A DNA stretch of 64,000 bases from Lacisediminihabitans profunda. Its GTDB lineage: Bacteria > Actinomycetota > Actinomycetes > Actinomycetales > Microbacteriaceae. Positions 16,141-25,079 of this stretch are shown here, piece by piece. The first letter of the stretch is position 1. Every line of letters starts with the position of its first letter. The position numbers and the translations under genes were made by a program. A model generated the notes under the pieces. It saw only the letters and a list, made by a program, of their open reading frames with translations. It made no database searches and was not told the DNA's origin. The stretch covers positions 124,001-188,000 of the forward strand of contig NZ_VRMG01000007.1 of assembly GCF_008040105.1 (NCBI RefSeq), written 5' to 3'.

Positions 16141-17377
16141 CCTCATTCCCCTCCAGGCCCCGGGGCACAGCAATGTCGACTACGAGATGCGTGTCGACAT
16201 GGACCGGCTCCGCTCGTACCGACTCGCGCGGGCGAAGCGGTCGCTGGCGTCGAGCGAGTGCGGCGCCTTCCTGCTCTTCGACTTCTACAACATCCGCTAC
16301 ACGACCCAGACCTGGATCGGCGGCGCGCTCGGCGACAAGATGACCCGCTATGCGCTCCTCACCCGCGATGGTGAGCCGATGTTGTGGGACTTCGGCTCGG
16401 CCGTGCGCCACCACCAGCTGTACTCGCCCTGGCTCAAGCCGGAGAACAACCGACCCGGGATGCTGGGGATGCGTGGCGCCGTCGCCCCGTCGGCCGGGCT
16501 GATGGAGTCCGCCGTGCGGGAGATCAAGGCGCTGCTCATCGAGGCAGGGGTCGCAGACTCGCCCATCGGCGTCGACATCGTCGAGCCGCCGTTCCTGTTC
16601 GAGATGCAGCGCCAGGGCCTCAACGTCGTCGACGCACAGCAGCTGATGCTCGACGCTCGCGAAATCAAGTCCATCGACGAGATCATGCTGCTCAATCAGG
16701 CCGCGGCGATGGTCGACGGCGTGTACCAGGACATCGTGGATGTGCTCAAGCCGGGAATTCGTGAGAACGAGATCGTGGCCCTCGCGAACAAGCGTCTCTA
16801 CGAGCTGGGGTCCGACCAGGTCGAAGCCGTGAATGCGATCTCCGGGGACCGATGCAACCCACACCCGCACAACTTCACCGACCGCATCATCAGGCCCGGC
16901 GACCAGGCATTCTTCGACATCATCCACTCGTTTAATGGGTATCGCACCTGTTACTACCGCACCTTTGCGGTGGGCAGTGCGACGACGAGTCAACGCGACG
17001 CCTACAAGAAGGCGCGGGAGTGGATGGATGCCGCGATCGCCACCGTTAAGGCGGGTGTCGGCACCGACGACATCGCCAGGGTCTGGCCCAAGGCCACGGA
17101 CTTCGGCTTCGCCAACGAACTCGCCGCCTTCGGGCTTCAGTTCGGCCACGGACTAGGACTCGGACTGCACGAGCGACCGATCATCTCGCGGCTCAACAGC
17201 CTCGACAACCCGGTCGAGATCAAGGCCGGCATGGTCTTCGCTCTCGAGACGTACTGCCCAGCGACGGACGGCTTCTCTGCGGCCCGCATCGAGGAGGAGA
17301 TCGTGGTGGCCGAGAACGGCGTCCATGTGCTCACCCGGTTCCCCGCACAGGAGCTCTTCATCGCGAACGAATACTGA
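16133..17377 (+). CDS. M24 (pita-bread fold) family protein with altered metal site
   Basis: A 414-residue protein with a creatinase-like N-terminal domain and a C-terminal pita-bread domain. Compared with aminopeptidase P, the first metal Asp (FFDIIH, near residue 262), the His in FGHGLGLGLHERP and both Glu (ALETYCP, ARIEEEI) are present. The second Asp is replaced by Cys (GYRTCYYRTF against GDITRTF, near residue 273). M24 members include Xaa-Pro peptidases, metal-free creatinase, ectoine hydrolase and the DMSP lyase DddP, so 'peptidase' is not a safe call. Its ATG overlaps the dehydrogenase stop. Co-regulation with the Liv-type importer suggests it acts on the imported substrate. Confidence 0.8.
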   Translation: MTNLIPLQAPGHSNVDYEMRVDMDRLRSYRLARAKRSLASSECGAFLLFDFYNIRYTTQTWIGGALGDKMTRYALLTRDGEPMLWDFGSAVRHHQLYSPWLKPENNRPGMLGMRGAVAPSAGLMESAVREIKALLIEAGVADSPIGVDIVEPPFLFEMQRQGLNVVDAQQLMLDAREIKSIDEIMLLNQAAAMVDGVYQDIVDVLKPGIRENEIVALANKRLYELGSDQVEAVNAISGDRCNPHPHNFTDRIIRPGDQAFFDIIHSFNGYRTCYYRTFAVGSATTSQRDAYKKAREWMDAAIATVKAGVGTDDIARVWPKATDFGFANELAAFGLQFGHGLGLGLHERPIISRLNSLDNPVEIKAGMVFALETYCPATDGFSAARIEEEIVVAENGVHVLTRFPAQELFIANEY

Positions 17378-17387
17378 GCAGCCCAGC

Positions 17388-17672
17388 CACCGAGCACCGC
17401 CGTGTCGTGGTGACGGGCCGCCAGCGCCGCGTCGTCCGGAGCCTGCCGGGGGCGAGCCGCAGGCGTTCAAGATCGCCATCCCCGCCACGGACCGCGAACC
17501 GGCGCCGCGAACCCACACGGGCTACGAGTGGATCTGCGTGCTCTCGGGACGACTCCGGTTGATCCTCGGCGAGCACGACGTCGTGCTCGGAGCGGGCGAG
17601 GCCGCGGAATTCGACACTCGAAACCCACACTGGTTCGGCTCGACCGGCGCCGGCCCCGCGTCCCTAGGATGA
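17388..17672 (+). pseudogene. Remnant of a cupin-domain regulator, frameshifted and truncated
   Basis: The frame ending at 17672 encodes a cupin core typical of XRE-cupin regulators: FKIAIPATDREP, THTGYEWICVLSGRLRLILG, then GEAAEFDTRNPHWFG. The preceding sequence reads RRVVVTGRQRRVVRSLPG in another frame and joins GEPQAFKI only if one base is changed in the G-run near 17447-17451. The N-terminal helix-turn-helix and the usual last cupin strands are missing. It ends just before the LuxR gene and is probably a degraded relic. Confidence 0.6.
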
Positions 17673-17676
17673 GGTC

Positions 17677-20388
17677 ATGGCGATGCCGGTTCTGGCCACG
17701 AAGCTCTTCGTTCCGCCGCTCCGGGCGCACGCCGTTGCCCGACCGCGCCTCGTCGATCGCCTGCGAGAGGGCCTCCGTTCCGGCCGAAAGCTCACGCTCG
17801 TCTCCGCCCCGGCCGGTTTCGGCAAGACCACGGTGCTCAGCGAGTGGATTGCGGACGCGCGGAGCAGGGACCCGCAGCTGCGGGTCGCCTGGCTGGCTCT
17901 CGACGCGAGCGACAATGACCCGACGCGCTTTCTCCGCTACCTGGCCAGCGCGCTCCATCGGGCCGATACCGCCCTCGGCGCTGACGTCGCGATCGACTCA
18001 GAGGCCCTCCAGCAGCCCTCGCTCGAACCGGCCCTGGCGGCACTGATCAACGACATCGATCGGGGCTCGCACCAGATCCTCCTGGTGCTGGACGACTTCC
18101 AGCTGATCGAGGAGAAGTCGATCCGCGACGCCCTCGTCTTCCTGCTCGACCACCTTCCGTCGAAGCTGCACCTCGCGATCGCGAGCCGCTCCGATCCGCT
18201 GCTCCCGGTGGCCAGGCTGCGCGCCGGCGGCGAGCTCACCGAGTTGCGGGCGGCCGACCTTCGCTTCACGCCGGAGGAGGCAGCCAGCTTCCTCAACCAG
18301 ACGATGGGCCTCGGGCTCTCCGCCGACGACGTGGCGGCGCTCGAGACCCGCACGGAGGGCTGGATTGCCGGCCTCCAGCTCGCCGCCCTCTCGATGCAGG
18401 AACGCTCGGATGTCTCCGGCTTCATCCGGGGCTTCACCGGGAGCAACCGTTTCGTGATCGACTACCTGGCCGAAGAGGTTCTGCAGCGCCAGCCCGAGCG
18501 GGTACGCGAGTTCCTGCTTCGCACCGCGCTGTTGGACAGGCTCAGCGGCGCCCTCTGCGACGCCATCACCGGGCAGGCGGGAAGCAGCGAAGTGCTGGAG
18601 GCGCTCGAGCGGGACAATCTCTTCGTGGTCCCGCTCGATGACGAGCGCCGGTGGTATCGGTATCACCACCTCTTCGCCGACGTCCTTCGGGCGCGGATGC
18701 TCGCGCAGAGGCCCGAGCAGGCGGCGGAAATCCACCGTCTCGCCAGCGGGTGGCACGAGCGGAACGCCCTGCCGGAGGACGCCATCGGGCACGCGCTGGC
18801 GGCCGCCGACTTCGACCGGGCGGCGAGGGTGATCGAGGCGGCCATTCCGGCGATCCGCAAGAGCAGGCAGGATGCCACCCTGCTTCGCTGGTTGGCACTG
18901 CTGCCGGAGGAGACTCTCGGTCGCCGGCCCGTGCTCAACGTGTATCGCGCCTGGTCGTCGCTCGTCTCCGGCGATGTGGAGGCGGTCGCGCCCCGGCTGG
19001 ACGTCGCCGAACGCGCGCTGGCCGCCACGACCGAGGAGGGCGCCCCCCGGCACGACTCCGCGGCCGGCCAGGAACTTCGAACCCTTCCGGTGACGATCGC
19101 CGCCTATCGGGCGGCCGTTGCGCAGGCGCGGGGGGACGTGAGCGGGATGAGGGAACACGCGCAACGGGCCCTCGACCTCTCCCTGCCCGACGACCATGTC
19201 GGGCGCGGCGCGGCCGCCGGCTTCCTCGGACTCGCCTCGTGGAGCCTGGGCGATCTCGAAGCGGGGGTGCGCGCCTTCGGCGAGGTGAGGACCAGCCTGC
19301 GCCTCGCCGGGAACGTGGCAGACATGCTCGGCACCACGGTCGTGCTGGCCGACATGCTCGCCGGGCTGGGCCGCCTGCGGGATGCTCAACGGTCGCTCGA
19401 GCAGGCCCTGCAGGTGGCGGCGGAGCAGGACGAGCCTCCGCAGTCGACCGCCGATCTCCACGTCGCGTTGAGCGAACTCCTCCTGCAGCGCAACGAAGTG
19501 CCCTCGGCCGCCGACCACCTGGCCGTGAGCGAGGCGCTCGGCGAGCGTGCGTCGTCGCACGAGAATCGGCATCGCTGGTTCGTCGCTGCGGCCCGGCTGA
19601 GGAAGGCGGAGGGGCGGCCAGACGCCGCCCTCGACCTTCTCTCCACGGCCGAACGCCTGTACCTTCGGGGGTTCTTCCCGGAGGTGCGCCCGATCGGCGC
19701 GATCAGGGCTCGGGTCTGGATCGCCCAGGGAAGACTGGCCGACGCGGCGGCATGGGTCGACGAACAGGGCCTCTCCGGCACGGATGCACCGGCCTACCTT
19801 CGCGAGTTCGCGCACCTCACTCTGGCGAGGCTGCTCATCGCGCAGCACCGGGTCGATCCGCGGAACCGCTCCGCCCTCGAGGCGCTCGCGCTGCTGGAGC
19901 GGCTGCTCGAGGCGGCGGAGTCGGGGAATCGCCTCGGCACTGTGAACGAGATCCTGGTGCTTCAGGCGCTCGCGCACGACGCTCAGGGTCACACCGCCCT
20001 GGCGCTCGGACCCCTGGAACGGTCTCTCGTGCAAGCCGAGCCGGAGGGATACGTTCGCCTCTTCGTGGATGAAGGTGCCCCCATGGCCACCCTGCTTCGC
20101 GCGGCCGCCGACGCCGGCATCCTCCCCACCTATGCTCGTCGACTCCGCAACGCGTTCGGTCCGGTTCCGGCGCCCACCCGGGCGGCGACGGGCGCTGAGG
20201 CCCTCAGCGAACGCGAACTGCACGTGCTCAGGCTGCTCGCGAGCGAGCTGAGCGGTCCGGAGATCGCGAACGAACTGTACGTCTCCGTCAACACCCTGCG
20301 CACGCACACCAAGCACATCTTCGCCAAACTCGACGTCACCAGCCGTCGGGCGGCCGTCAGCCGCGCCACGGAGCGCGGCCTGATCTAG
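17677..20388 (+). CDS. Large LuxR-family regulator (MalT-like, STAND ATPase)
   Basis: A 903-residue LAL/MalT-type activator. The N-terminal NTPase has Walker A SAPAGFGKTT near residues 43-52 and a Walker B-like ILLVLDDFQLI near 130. The middle is a long Ala/Leu-rich helical-repeat region of TPR type. The C-terminal LuxR helix-turn-helix is at about 840-900 (LSERELHVLRLLASELSGPEIANELYVSVNTLRTHTKHIF). Such proteins bind an inducer and ATP, oligomerise and activate nearby operons. The following membrane-protein operon has repeated TCACCAC sites in its promoter and is the likely target. ATGs at 17677 and 17683 are both possible. Confidence 0.88.
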   Translation: MAMPVLATKLFVPPLRAHAVARPRLVDRLREGLRSGRKLTLVSAPAGFGKTTVLSEWIADARSRDPQLRVAWLALDASDNDPTRFLRYLASALHRADTALGADVAIDSEALQQPSLEPALAALINDIDRGSHQILLVLDDFQLIEEKSIRDALVFLLDHLPSKLHLAIASRSDPLLPVARLRAGGELTELRAADLRFTPEEAASFLNQTMGLGLSADDVAALETRTEGWIAGLQLAALSMQERSDVSGFIRGFTGSNRFVIDYLAEEVLQRQPERVREFLLRTALLDRLSGALCDAITGQAGSSEVLEALERDNLFVVPLDDERRWYRYHHLFADVLRARMLAQRPEQAAEIHRLASGWHERNALPEDAIGHALAAADFDRAARVIEAAIPAIRKSRQDATLLRWLALLPEETLGRRPVLNVYRAWSSLVSGDVEAVAPRLDVAERALAATTEEGAPRHDSAAGQELRTLPVTIAAYRAAVAQARGDVSGMREHAQRALDLSLPDDHVGRGAAAGFLGLASWSLGDLEAGVRAFGEVRTSLRLAGNVADMLGTTVVLADMLAGLGRLRDAQRSLEQALQVAAEQDEPPQSTADLHVALSELLLQRNEVPSAADHLAVSEALGERASSHENRHRWFVAAARLRKAEGRPDAALDLLSTAERLYLRGFFPEVRPIGAIRARVWIAQGRLADAAAWVDEQGLSGTDAPAYLREFAHLTLARLLIAQHRVDPRNRSALEALALLERLLEAAESGNRLGTVNEILVLQALAHDAQGHTALALGPLERSLVQAEPEGYVRLFVDEGAPMATLLRAAADAGILPTYARRLRNAFGPVPAPTRAATGAEALSERELHVLRLLASELSGPEIANELYVSVNTLRTHTKHIFAKLDVTSRRAAVSRATERGLI

Positions 20389-20406
20389 AACGGGCGTTCG
20401 GCGCAA

Positions 20407-20448
20407 TCACCACGCTGATCACCACACGTGGTGATGCCGAGTCACCAC
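20407..20448. promoter_or_regulatory. Repeated TCACCAC sites, candidate LuxR/MalT-type binding region
   Basis: TCACCAC occurs at 20407, 20419 and 20442, and inverted (GTGGTGA) at 20428. The middle pair forms a perfect 8-2-8 palindrome, ATCACCAC-AC-GTGGTGAT (20418-20435). The array ends about 70 bases before the first gene of the membrane operon. Multiple directly repeated sites fit an oligomerising MalT-type activator encoded immediately upstream. Confidence 0.55.
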
Positions 20449-20516
20449 CTGCCTCCCTAGATTCAGGGTGTCTTCAGGCATCCGCCTGGGCCACTCAGAA
20501 TTCAAGGAGAGCAACC

Positions 20517-21209
20517 ATGAGCATCACTACGTCCACCCTCACCCGCGGGGCCGGAATATCCGCCGCCCTGTCCGGACTCATCTACATCGTCATCCAGTTC
20601 ATCCACCCGGCCGACGAGGTCGCCTCACTCACCACCCAGGCCTGGATGACGGTGCACAGCCTCAGCTTCTGCATGGCGGTGCTCGGCATGATCGGCCTCA
20701 CGGGAATCTACCTTCGCCAGGTGAGACAGTTCGGGCTGCTCGGCCTGCTCGGCTACCTCATGTTCGGACTGTTCTTCGTGCTGCAGTCGGCCTTCGTCTT
20801 CGCCGAGGCCTTCATCGCACCCCTGGTCGCCCGCGCCGACCCCGAGTTCGCCGAATCCTTCGTCGGCCTCTTCGGTCGCCACGCCGCCACGGTCGACCTC
20901 GGCCCCCTCGCTGCGCTTCCGATCGTCGGGAGCCTCGTCTACGTCGGAGGCGCCCTACTGGTCGGCATCGCCATCATCCGCGCCCGCGTCCTCTCCCGCG
21001 GAGCCGGCATCCTCCTCATCGTCGCCGCCGCGATCACGCCCGTCGCTGGGGCGCTGCTTCCGCACACCCTCGAGCGACTCGCCGCCATCCCGATGGGCCT
21101 GGCGTTGATCTGGCTCGGCTACTCCCTCTGGTCCGACCAGCGCACCAACCCGGCCCGCACGCATGCCAGCACCGAAGGCTCCCGCCTCGACCGCACGCCG
21201 GCCGTCTGA
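20517..21209 (+). CDS. Hypothetical integral membrane protein (DUF4386-like)
   Basis: A 230-residue protein with about six hydrophobic segments (for example ISAALSGLIYIVIQF, FCMAVLGMIGLTGIYL, LLGYLMFGLFFVLQSAFVF, LVYVGGALLVGIAIIRA, GILLIVAAAITPVAGALL). AAGGAG precedes the ATG. Proteins of this type commonly follow LAL regulators in actinobacteria. No catalytic motif is visible and the function is unknown. It is the first gene of a probable three-gene operon. Confidence 0.75.
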   Translation: MSITTSTLTRGAGISAALSGLIYIVIQFIHPADEVASLTTQAWMTVHSLSFCMAVLGMIGLTGIYLRQVRQFGLLGLLGYLMFGLFFVLQSAFVFAEAFIAPLVARADPEFAESFVGLFGRHAATVDLGPLAALPIVGSLVYVGGALLVGIAIIRARVLSRGAGILLIVAAAITPVAGALLPHTLERLAAIPMGLALIWLGYSLWSDQRTNPARTHASTEGSRLDRTPAV

Positions 21210-21246
21210 ACAACTGGCCCAGACGCGACGCGAAAGGAGAACGGCC

Positions 21247-21516
21247 ATGGGTGACCTCGACCGGTACCAGATCCGCCTTCAGGGGCGGCTCGACGAAAGC
21301 TGGAGCGACTGGTTCGAGGGCTTCACCGTGACGAATGAGAACGGCGGAACGACTACCCTCACCGGTCCGGTCATCGACCAGTCCGCACTTCACGGGTTGT
21401 TGAGACGCGTCGGCGACCTGGGCGTGACCCTGATTTCGGTCAACGTCCTGGAGCGTCCGACGACCGCATCCCCCTCGGCCCCCACGGCCCCCACGGCAAG
21501 GAGCACCCAGCCATGA
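21247..21516 (+). CDS. Small conserved hypothetical protein of the LAL-associated cluster
   Basis: An 89-residue soluble protein: MGDLDRYQIRLQGRLDESWS, then WFEGFTVTNENGGTTTLTGP and DQSALHGLLRRVGDLGVTLIS. This short alpha/beta pattern recurs next to LuxR-LAL regulators and DUF2306-type membrane proteins. The C-terminus is Thr/Pro/Ala-rich. It has a good GGAG site and overlaps the next gene by 4 bases. The function is unknown. Conservation of partners suggests a signalling or binding role within the cluster. Confidence 0.75.
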   Translation: MGDLDRYQIRLQGRLDESWSDWFEGFTVTNENGGTTTLTGPVIDQSALHGLLRRVGDLGVTLISVNVLERPTTASPSAPTAPTARSTQP

Positions 21517-22271
21517 CCACACGCAGCGTCGCCATGACGGCATCGCGAAGCGCAACAACAAGAAGGCCACGGGCGCGGTGGCTCGCCCCCGTCGGGCTGA
21601 TCCTCCTCAGCCTCATCCCGGTGCTCGCCGGGGCGGCGCGACTCACCGAAGTGACGGGTGGAGCCGTGATCACCGCGGGCAACGCGCGGTTTCTCGACTC
21701 CCCCGTCGCCGTGATCACACATATCGTGAGCGCCACCATCTTCAGCCTGGTCGGGGCGTTCCAGTTCGTTCCCGCCCTGCGCCGACGGGGCGGCTGGCAT
21801 CGCCTCGCGGGATTCGTGCTCATCCCCGCGGGATTGCTCGCCGCCCTCTCCGGGCTGTGGATGTCGGTCTTCTACCCGCATCCGCCCGGCGACGGCCTCG
21901 CCCTGGTGGTGCTCCGCCTGATCTTCGGATGCGCCATGGTGGCGAGCATCCTCCTCGGCGTCCGGGCGATCGCGCGCCGGGACTTCATCCGGCACGGCGA
22001 GTGGATGACCCGCGCCTACGCGATCGGGGTCGGCGCGGGAACCCAGGCCATCGTGCTCATCCCCGAATCGATCGTCTTCGGCTCGACCAACGAGCTCTAC
22101 CGAGCCGTGTTCATGGGTGCGGCCTGGCTGATCAACCTCGCCGTTGCCGAGTTGGTGATCCGTCGGGGTGCGCGGTCCGGTCGCACGGCACCCGAGCCGC
22201 GGCCGGCTAGAACTGCGCAGTTCCGCGCAGCCGGCGGGGGCGACCGTCCGGGTCGAGCACGAGTCGGTTGA
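21513..22271 (+). CDS. DUF2306 integral membrane protein
   Basis: A 252-residue membrane protein with about six hydrophobic segments (LAPVGLILLSLIPVLAGA, ITHIVSATIFSLVGAFQF, FVLIPAGLLAALSGLWM, LALVVLRLIFGCAMVASILLG). It has conserved WHRLAG, HGEWMTRAYA and GAGTQAIVLIPES blocks of DUF2306. It is the intact paralogue of the frameshifted gene at 7162-7793. AAGGAG lies upstream and the start overlaps the previous stop. The C-terminal 20 codons overlap the convergent phospholipase D-like gene, so the tail may be a recent extension. Confidence 0.85.
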   Translation: MTTRSVAMTASRSATTRRPRARWLAPVGLILLSLIPVLAGAARLTEVTGGAVITAGNARFLDSPVAVITHIVSATIFSLVGAFQFVPALRRRGGWHRLAGFVLIPAGLLAALSGLWMSVFYPHPPGDGLALVVLRLIFGCAMVASILLGVRAIARRDFIRHGEWMTRAYAIGVGAGTQAIVLIPESIVFGSTNELYRAVFMGAAWLINLAVAELVIRRGARSGRTAPEPRPARTAQFRAAGGGDRPGRARVG

Positions 22272-23817
22272 GCGGGACCGCCCAGAGTCGTTGGAGAGGT
22301 GTGACGGGTTCTGGGGCGTGCCGACGCACGCGTCCGGTGGGTCGGGGGCCGTGTAGGCCGCTGTTGTGCCAGTGGTCGAGAGCCTCGGCGCTGGCCTTCC
22401 ACAGCGCGAGCCCAGCCGCCGGGTCGTGGAGTCGGCGATCGCCGCGGTCGAGGCCCAGGTGTTCGGTCCAGAGCTGGAGGCGGAGGTCGCGGGCCAGCCG
22501 TCGTGGAGCCTCGGGGCCGGGTGATTCGGGGTCAGCGGCGGTGGTGTCGAGCACTGCGCAGGTGAGCTCGCTGTCGGTGGTCCAGGATCGACGGTTGAAG
22601 TTGTCTGAGCCGCAGGTTATCCACGTGTCGTCGACGATGCAGATCTTGGCGTGGATGTAGATCGGAGTTCCGGTGTCGTTTTCCAGATCGAACACGCCGA
22701 CCCGGTCTGGCGCGACTCGGCGAAGCATCGCAATGGCGCGCAGCTGCCCGATTCGGCTGGGCGGCCCGGCGAGCAGGCCATCCGAGCTGGGGTAGCGCGG
22801 CACGACGGCGATCACGTTCAATTCGGGGTTGCCCTGGAGCGCCTCGGCGAGCGCGGCCGCGACCTCCGTCGACCACAGGTACTGGTCCTCGATGTAGATC
22901 AGCGAGCGCGCGCGGGCGAAGGCCTTCGCGTAGGCCCGCGCGACGCTGCGCTCCCCGAACGGCGCGAACGGGAACGGCGGACGTTTCACCCCGTAGGTGC
23001 GCAGCAACTGCACGGCGTGCGGGCCCGCCGGAGGTGGTGGTGGCGCGGTTTCGGGGAGCTGCCTGGGGTGCCGGGGCATGCGGGCGAGACGCTGCTGCAG
23101 CATCCGGTAAGGCGTTCGTCGGTCCAGGGGATGCGGGTCGTTCCACCGTTCGGCGAAGACCGCCAGAAGGTCGGCCACCACGGGACCGCGTAGCTCGAGG
23201 GCGGCATCGTGCCACGGCGGACGCGGGCCGTACCGAGGGTCCATGGTCAGCGCCTGCGGGTCTCCCGCGTGGTCCGCGTCGTCCCGACGGCTGTGGCAGA
23301 GGTCGATGCCGCCGACGAACGCGATGTCCCGCGACGGATCGTCACGACGCCGGATGACGAAGAATTTCTGATGATGAGAGCCGAACAGGCGCACACGCTG
23401 ATCCAGAAGCACCTCGCCGCCGGCATCGTTGATCTCACGACCCAGGAGCTCGTTGGAGCGACCGCTGATCGGCGACGACACCCGCTCGCCATGGGACCTC
23501 CAGACGAGGCCTCGCACTTCCACTCCCCCACGGGCCAGGCTCGCGAGCAGATCGCCGATCGACGGGCCGCTTGGCAGCAGTCGCTCGTCGGCGTCGCCGC
23601 GCCAGTCGGTGAACCAGACGCGGTCTCCCGGCTGCAGTGCCGTCAGCTCCTCGTGCAGCCGGGCGAAGTAGGTTGCGCCATGAATCAGGGGCTTCACGAG
23701 GTTGCCCTCCGACCAGGACGGCGTGCCGGCGCCACCCGAGTGCACGTCGGTGGCAAGATTTCCCCGCTCGGAGCGACTCAGGAACCACACACCAGGATCA
23801 ATGTCCACCCGACGCAC
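22207..23817 (-). CDS. Phospholipase D-like phosphodiesterase
   Basis: A 536-residue protein with two PLD half-sites. The second is canonical (IHAKICIVDD, then SDNFNRRSW). The first reads HHQKFFVIRRRDD, so the Asp seven residues after the His is replaced by Arg, with Asp residues slightly later. VGGIDLCHSRRDD follows, as in cardiolipin-synthase/PLD relatives. There is no signal peptide or membrane anchor. It could be a lipid- or nucleic-acid-directed phosphodiesterase. The GTG at 23817 is a weak start without an obvious ribosome site. Its 3' end overlaps the DUF2306 gene tail to tail. Confidence 0.75.
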   Translation of the reverse strand: MRRVDIDPGVWFLSRSERGNLATDVHSGGAGTPSWSEGNLVKPLIHGATYFARLHEELTALQPGDRVWFTDWRGDADERLLPSGPSIGDLLASLARGGVEVRGLVWRSHGERVSSPISGRSNELLGREINDAGGEVLLDQRVRLFGSHHQKFFVIRRRDDPSRDIAFVGGIDLCHSRRDDADHAGDPQALTMDPRYGPRPPWHDAALELRGPVVADLLAVFAERWNDPHPLDRRTPYRMLQQRLARMPRHPRQLPETAPPPPPAGPHAVQLLRTYGVKRPPFPFAPFGERSVARAYAKAFARARSLIYIEDQYLWSTEVAAALAEALQGNPELNVIAVVPRYPSSDGLLAGPPSRIGQLRAIAMLRRVAPDRVGVFDLENDTGTPIYIHAKICIVDDTWITCGSDNFNRRSWTTDSELTCAVLDTTAADPESPGPEAPRRLARDLRLQLWTEHLGLDRGDRRLHDPAAGLALWKASAEALDHWHNSGLHGPRPTGRVRRHAPEPVTPLQRLWAVPLNRLVLDPDGRPRRLRGTAQF

Positions 23818-24077
23818 ATTACGGCACCCGCCGACCGGCCATCGAGTGGACTTTAGACCGGAGGTCTCAGCACCCCTCCCTGCCTGCCCTGGCTACGGAG
23901 GGAACGCCGCGCTGGCCCGCGCACATCCCCGGCCGGGATCGAACTCTCTGCCTCACACCTCGCCAACCTGCTGTCTATGGCCGCGAGGCGCACGGGAAGC
24001 GCCTACGATTCCGCCCGTGGCGCATTCACGCGGCGATCGGAATGGATTCCACTCTCAATAGTTGGCGTCTACCGGCA

Positions 24078-24114
24078 AAGAAAAAACCCCGTCATCACCG
24101 GGATGTACGGGGTT
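24078..24114 (-). terminator. Rho-independent terminator after tRNA-Ser
   Basis: On the minus strand AACCCCGT pairs with ACGGGGTT and is followed by a run of six T. It starts about 7 bases after the CCA end of the tRNA. Confidence 0.75.
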
Positions 24115-24120
24115 AGCTCT

Positions 24121-24210
24121 TGGCGGAACCGGTGGGATTTGAACCCACGGTGGGCTCTCACCCACACAACTTTTCGAGAGTTGCACCTTCGGCCGCTCGG
24201 ACACGGTTCC
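24121..24210 (-). tRNA. tRNA-Ser (CGA), CCA encoded
   Basis: Read on the minus strand, GGAACCG pairs with CGGTTCC to form the acceptor stem, followed by G and an encoded CCA. The anticodon arm CAACT-CTCGAAA-AGTTG gives anticodon CGA. A long variable arm (GGGTGAGAGCCC) marks a class II tRNA, and the T arm contains GGTTCAAATCC. It decodes UCG. The 5' end is at 24210. Confidence 0.93.
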
Positions 24211-24289
24211 GTCGTCGATCTTAGTACACCGCTGACGACGGCCGAGCATGCCGGCCCGGGCGCCCATCGGCCGGGCGTAAAGTTCTGGC

Positions 24290-25054
24290 GTGACGACTCC
24301 CCTGCTGCTCACGCTGATCGCCGTGGCGGTGCTCGTCGCCCTCGCCGCGACCGTCGCCTGGGCGCTCGGCCGCCTTCGGCACCGGGCGGGCTCGGCTCGG
24401 CTCGCCAACACCCTGCACCTCAACGCGCGGTGGTGGAAGGACGAGGGGAAGAAGCACGGCGACCTGCTCTACGTCGCCCTCGGCGACTCCGCGGCCCAGG
24501 GCGTCGGCGCGAGCAAACCCGGCCGCAGCTATGTGGGCCTCATCGCTCGGCACCTGCGCGAGCGCACCGGGCGCACGGTGCGGGTCGTCAATCTCAGCAT
24601 GTCGGGGGCGCGGCTGCGCGAGGCGCTCGCCATCCAGCTGCCCGCCCTCCGGAGGATGACGACCCGGCCGGATGTGCTCACCGTCGCCATCGGCGCCAAC
24701 GACATCGCCTCCTTCGACCCGCTGCGCTTCGAGAGCGAGCTGCGCGAGCTGTATGCCGCCCTGCCCGCGGGCGCGATCGTCGCCGATCTTCCGTCGTTCT
24801 ACCTCGGCTCCTCCGAGCGGAAGGCGCGCGAAGCCAACGCGATCGTGCGCCGGCTCGCCGCCGAGCGCGACTTCGAGGTGGCCCCGCTGCACGCGGCAAC
24901 CCGGCGCCAGGGGGCCGCCCGGTACGCGCTCAACCAGGTGGCCGCGGACTTCTTCCATCCCAACGATCGCGGCTACCGGGTGTGGGCGTCCGCGTTCCTT
25001 CCTCTCCTCGACAGGGTCGTCGCCGAGACTCGCTCCACCGCAGACACGGAGTGA
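24290..25054 (+). CDS. SGNH/GDSL-family hydrolase, membrane anchored
   Basis: A 254-residue protein with an N-terminal membrane segment (about residues 4-26) and an SGNH hydrolase domain: block I ALGDSAAQGVGA with the nucleophile Ser, block II SMSGA, block III GAND, block V HPNDRGYRVWA with the Asp/His dyad. These are esterases or acyl hydrolases acting on lipids or cell-envelope polymers. The start is a GTG at 24290. The substrate cannot be told from sequence. It precedes radA by 25 bases and may share a transcript. Confidence 0.82.
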   Translation: MTTPLLLTLIAVAVLVALAATVAWALGRLRHRAGSARLANTLHLNARWWKDEGKKHGDLLYVALGDSAAQGVGASKPGRSYVGLIARHLRERTGRTVRVVNLSMSGARLREALAIQLPALRRMTTRPDVLTVAIGANDIASFDPLRFESELRELYAALPAGAIVADLPSFYLGSSERKAREANAIVRRLAAERDFEVAPLHAATRRQGAARYALNQVAADFFHPNDRGYRVWASAFLPLLDRVVAETRSTADTE

Positions 25055-25079
25055 CGGGGGCCTCGCCTAGGCTGGCGAG

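Noticed and set aside
17998-20406. An 802-codon open frame antisense to the LuxR regulator
   Set aside because: Codon-bias shadow. The sense frame has Walker A, Walker B and a LuxR helix-turn-helix.
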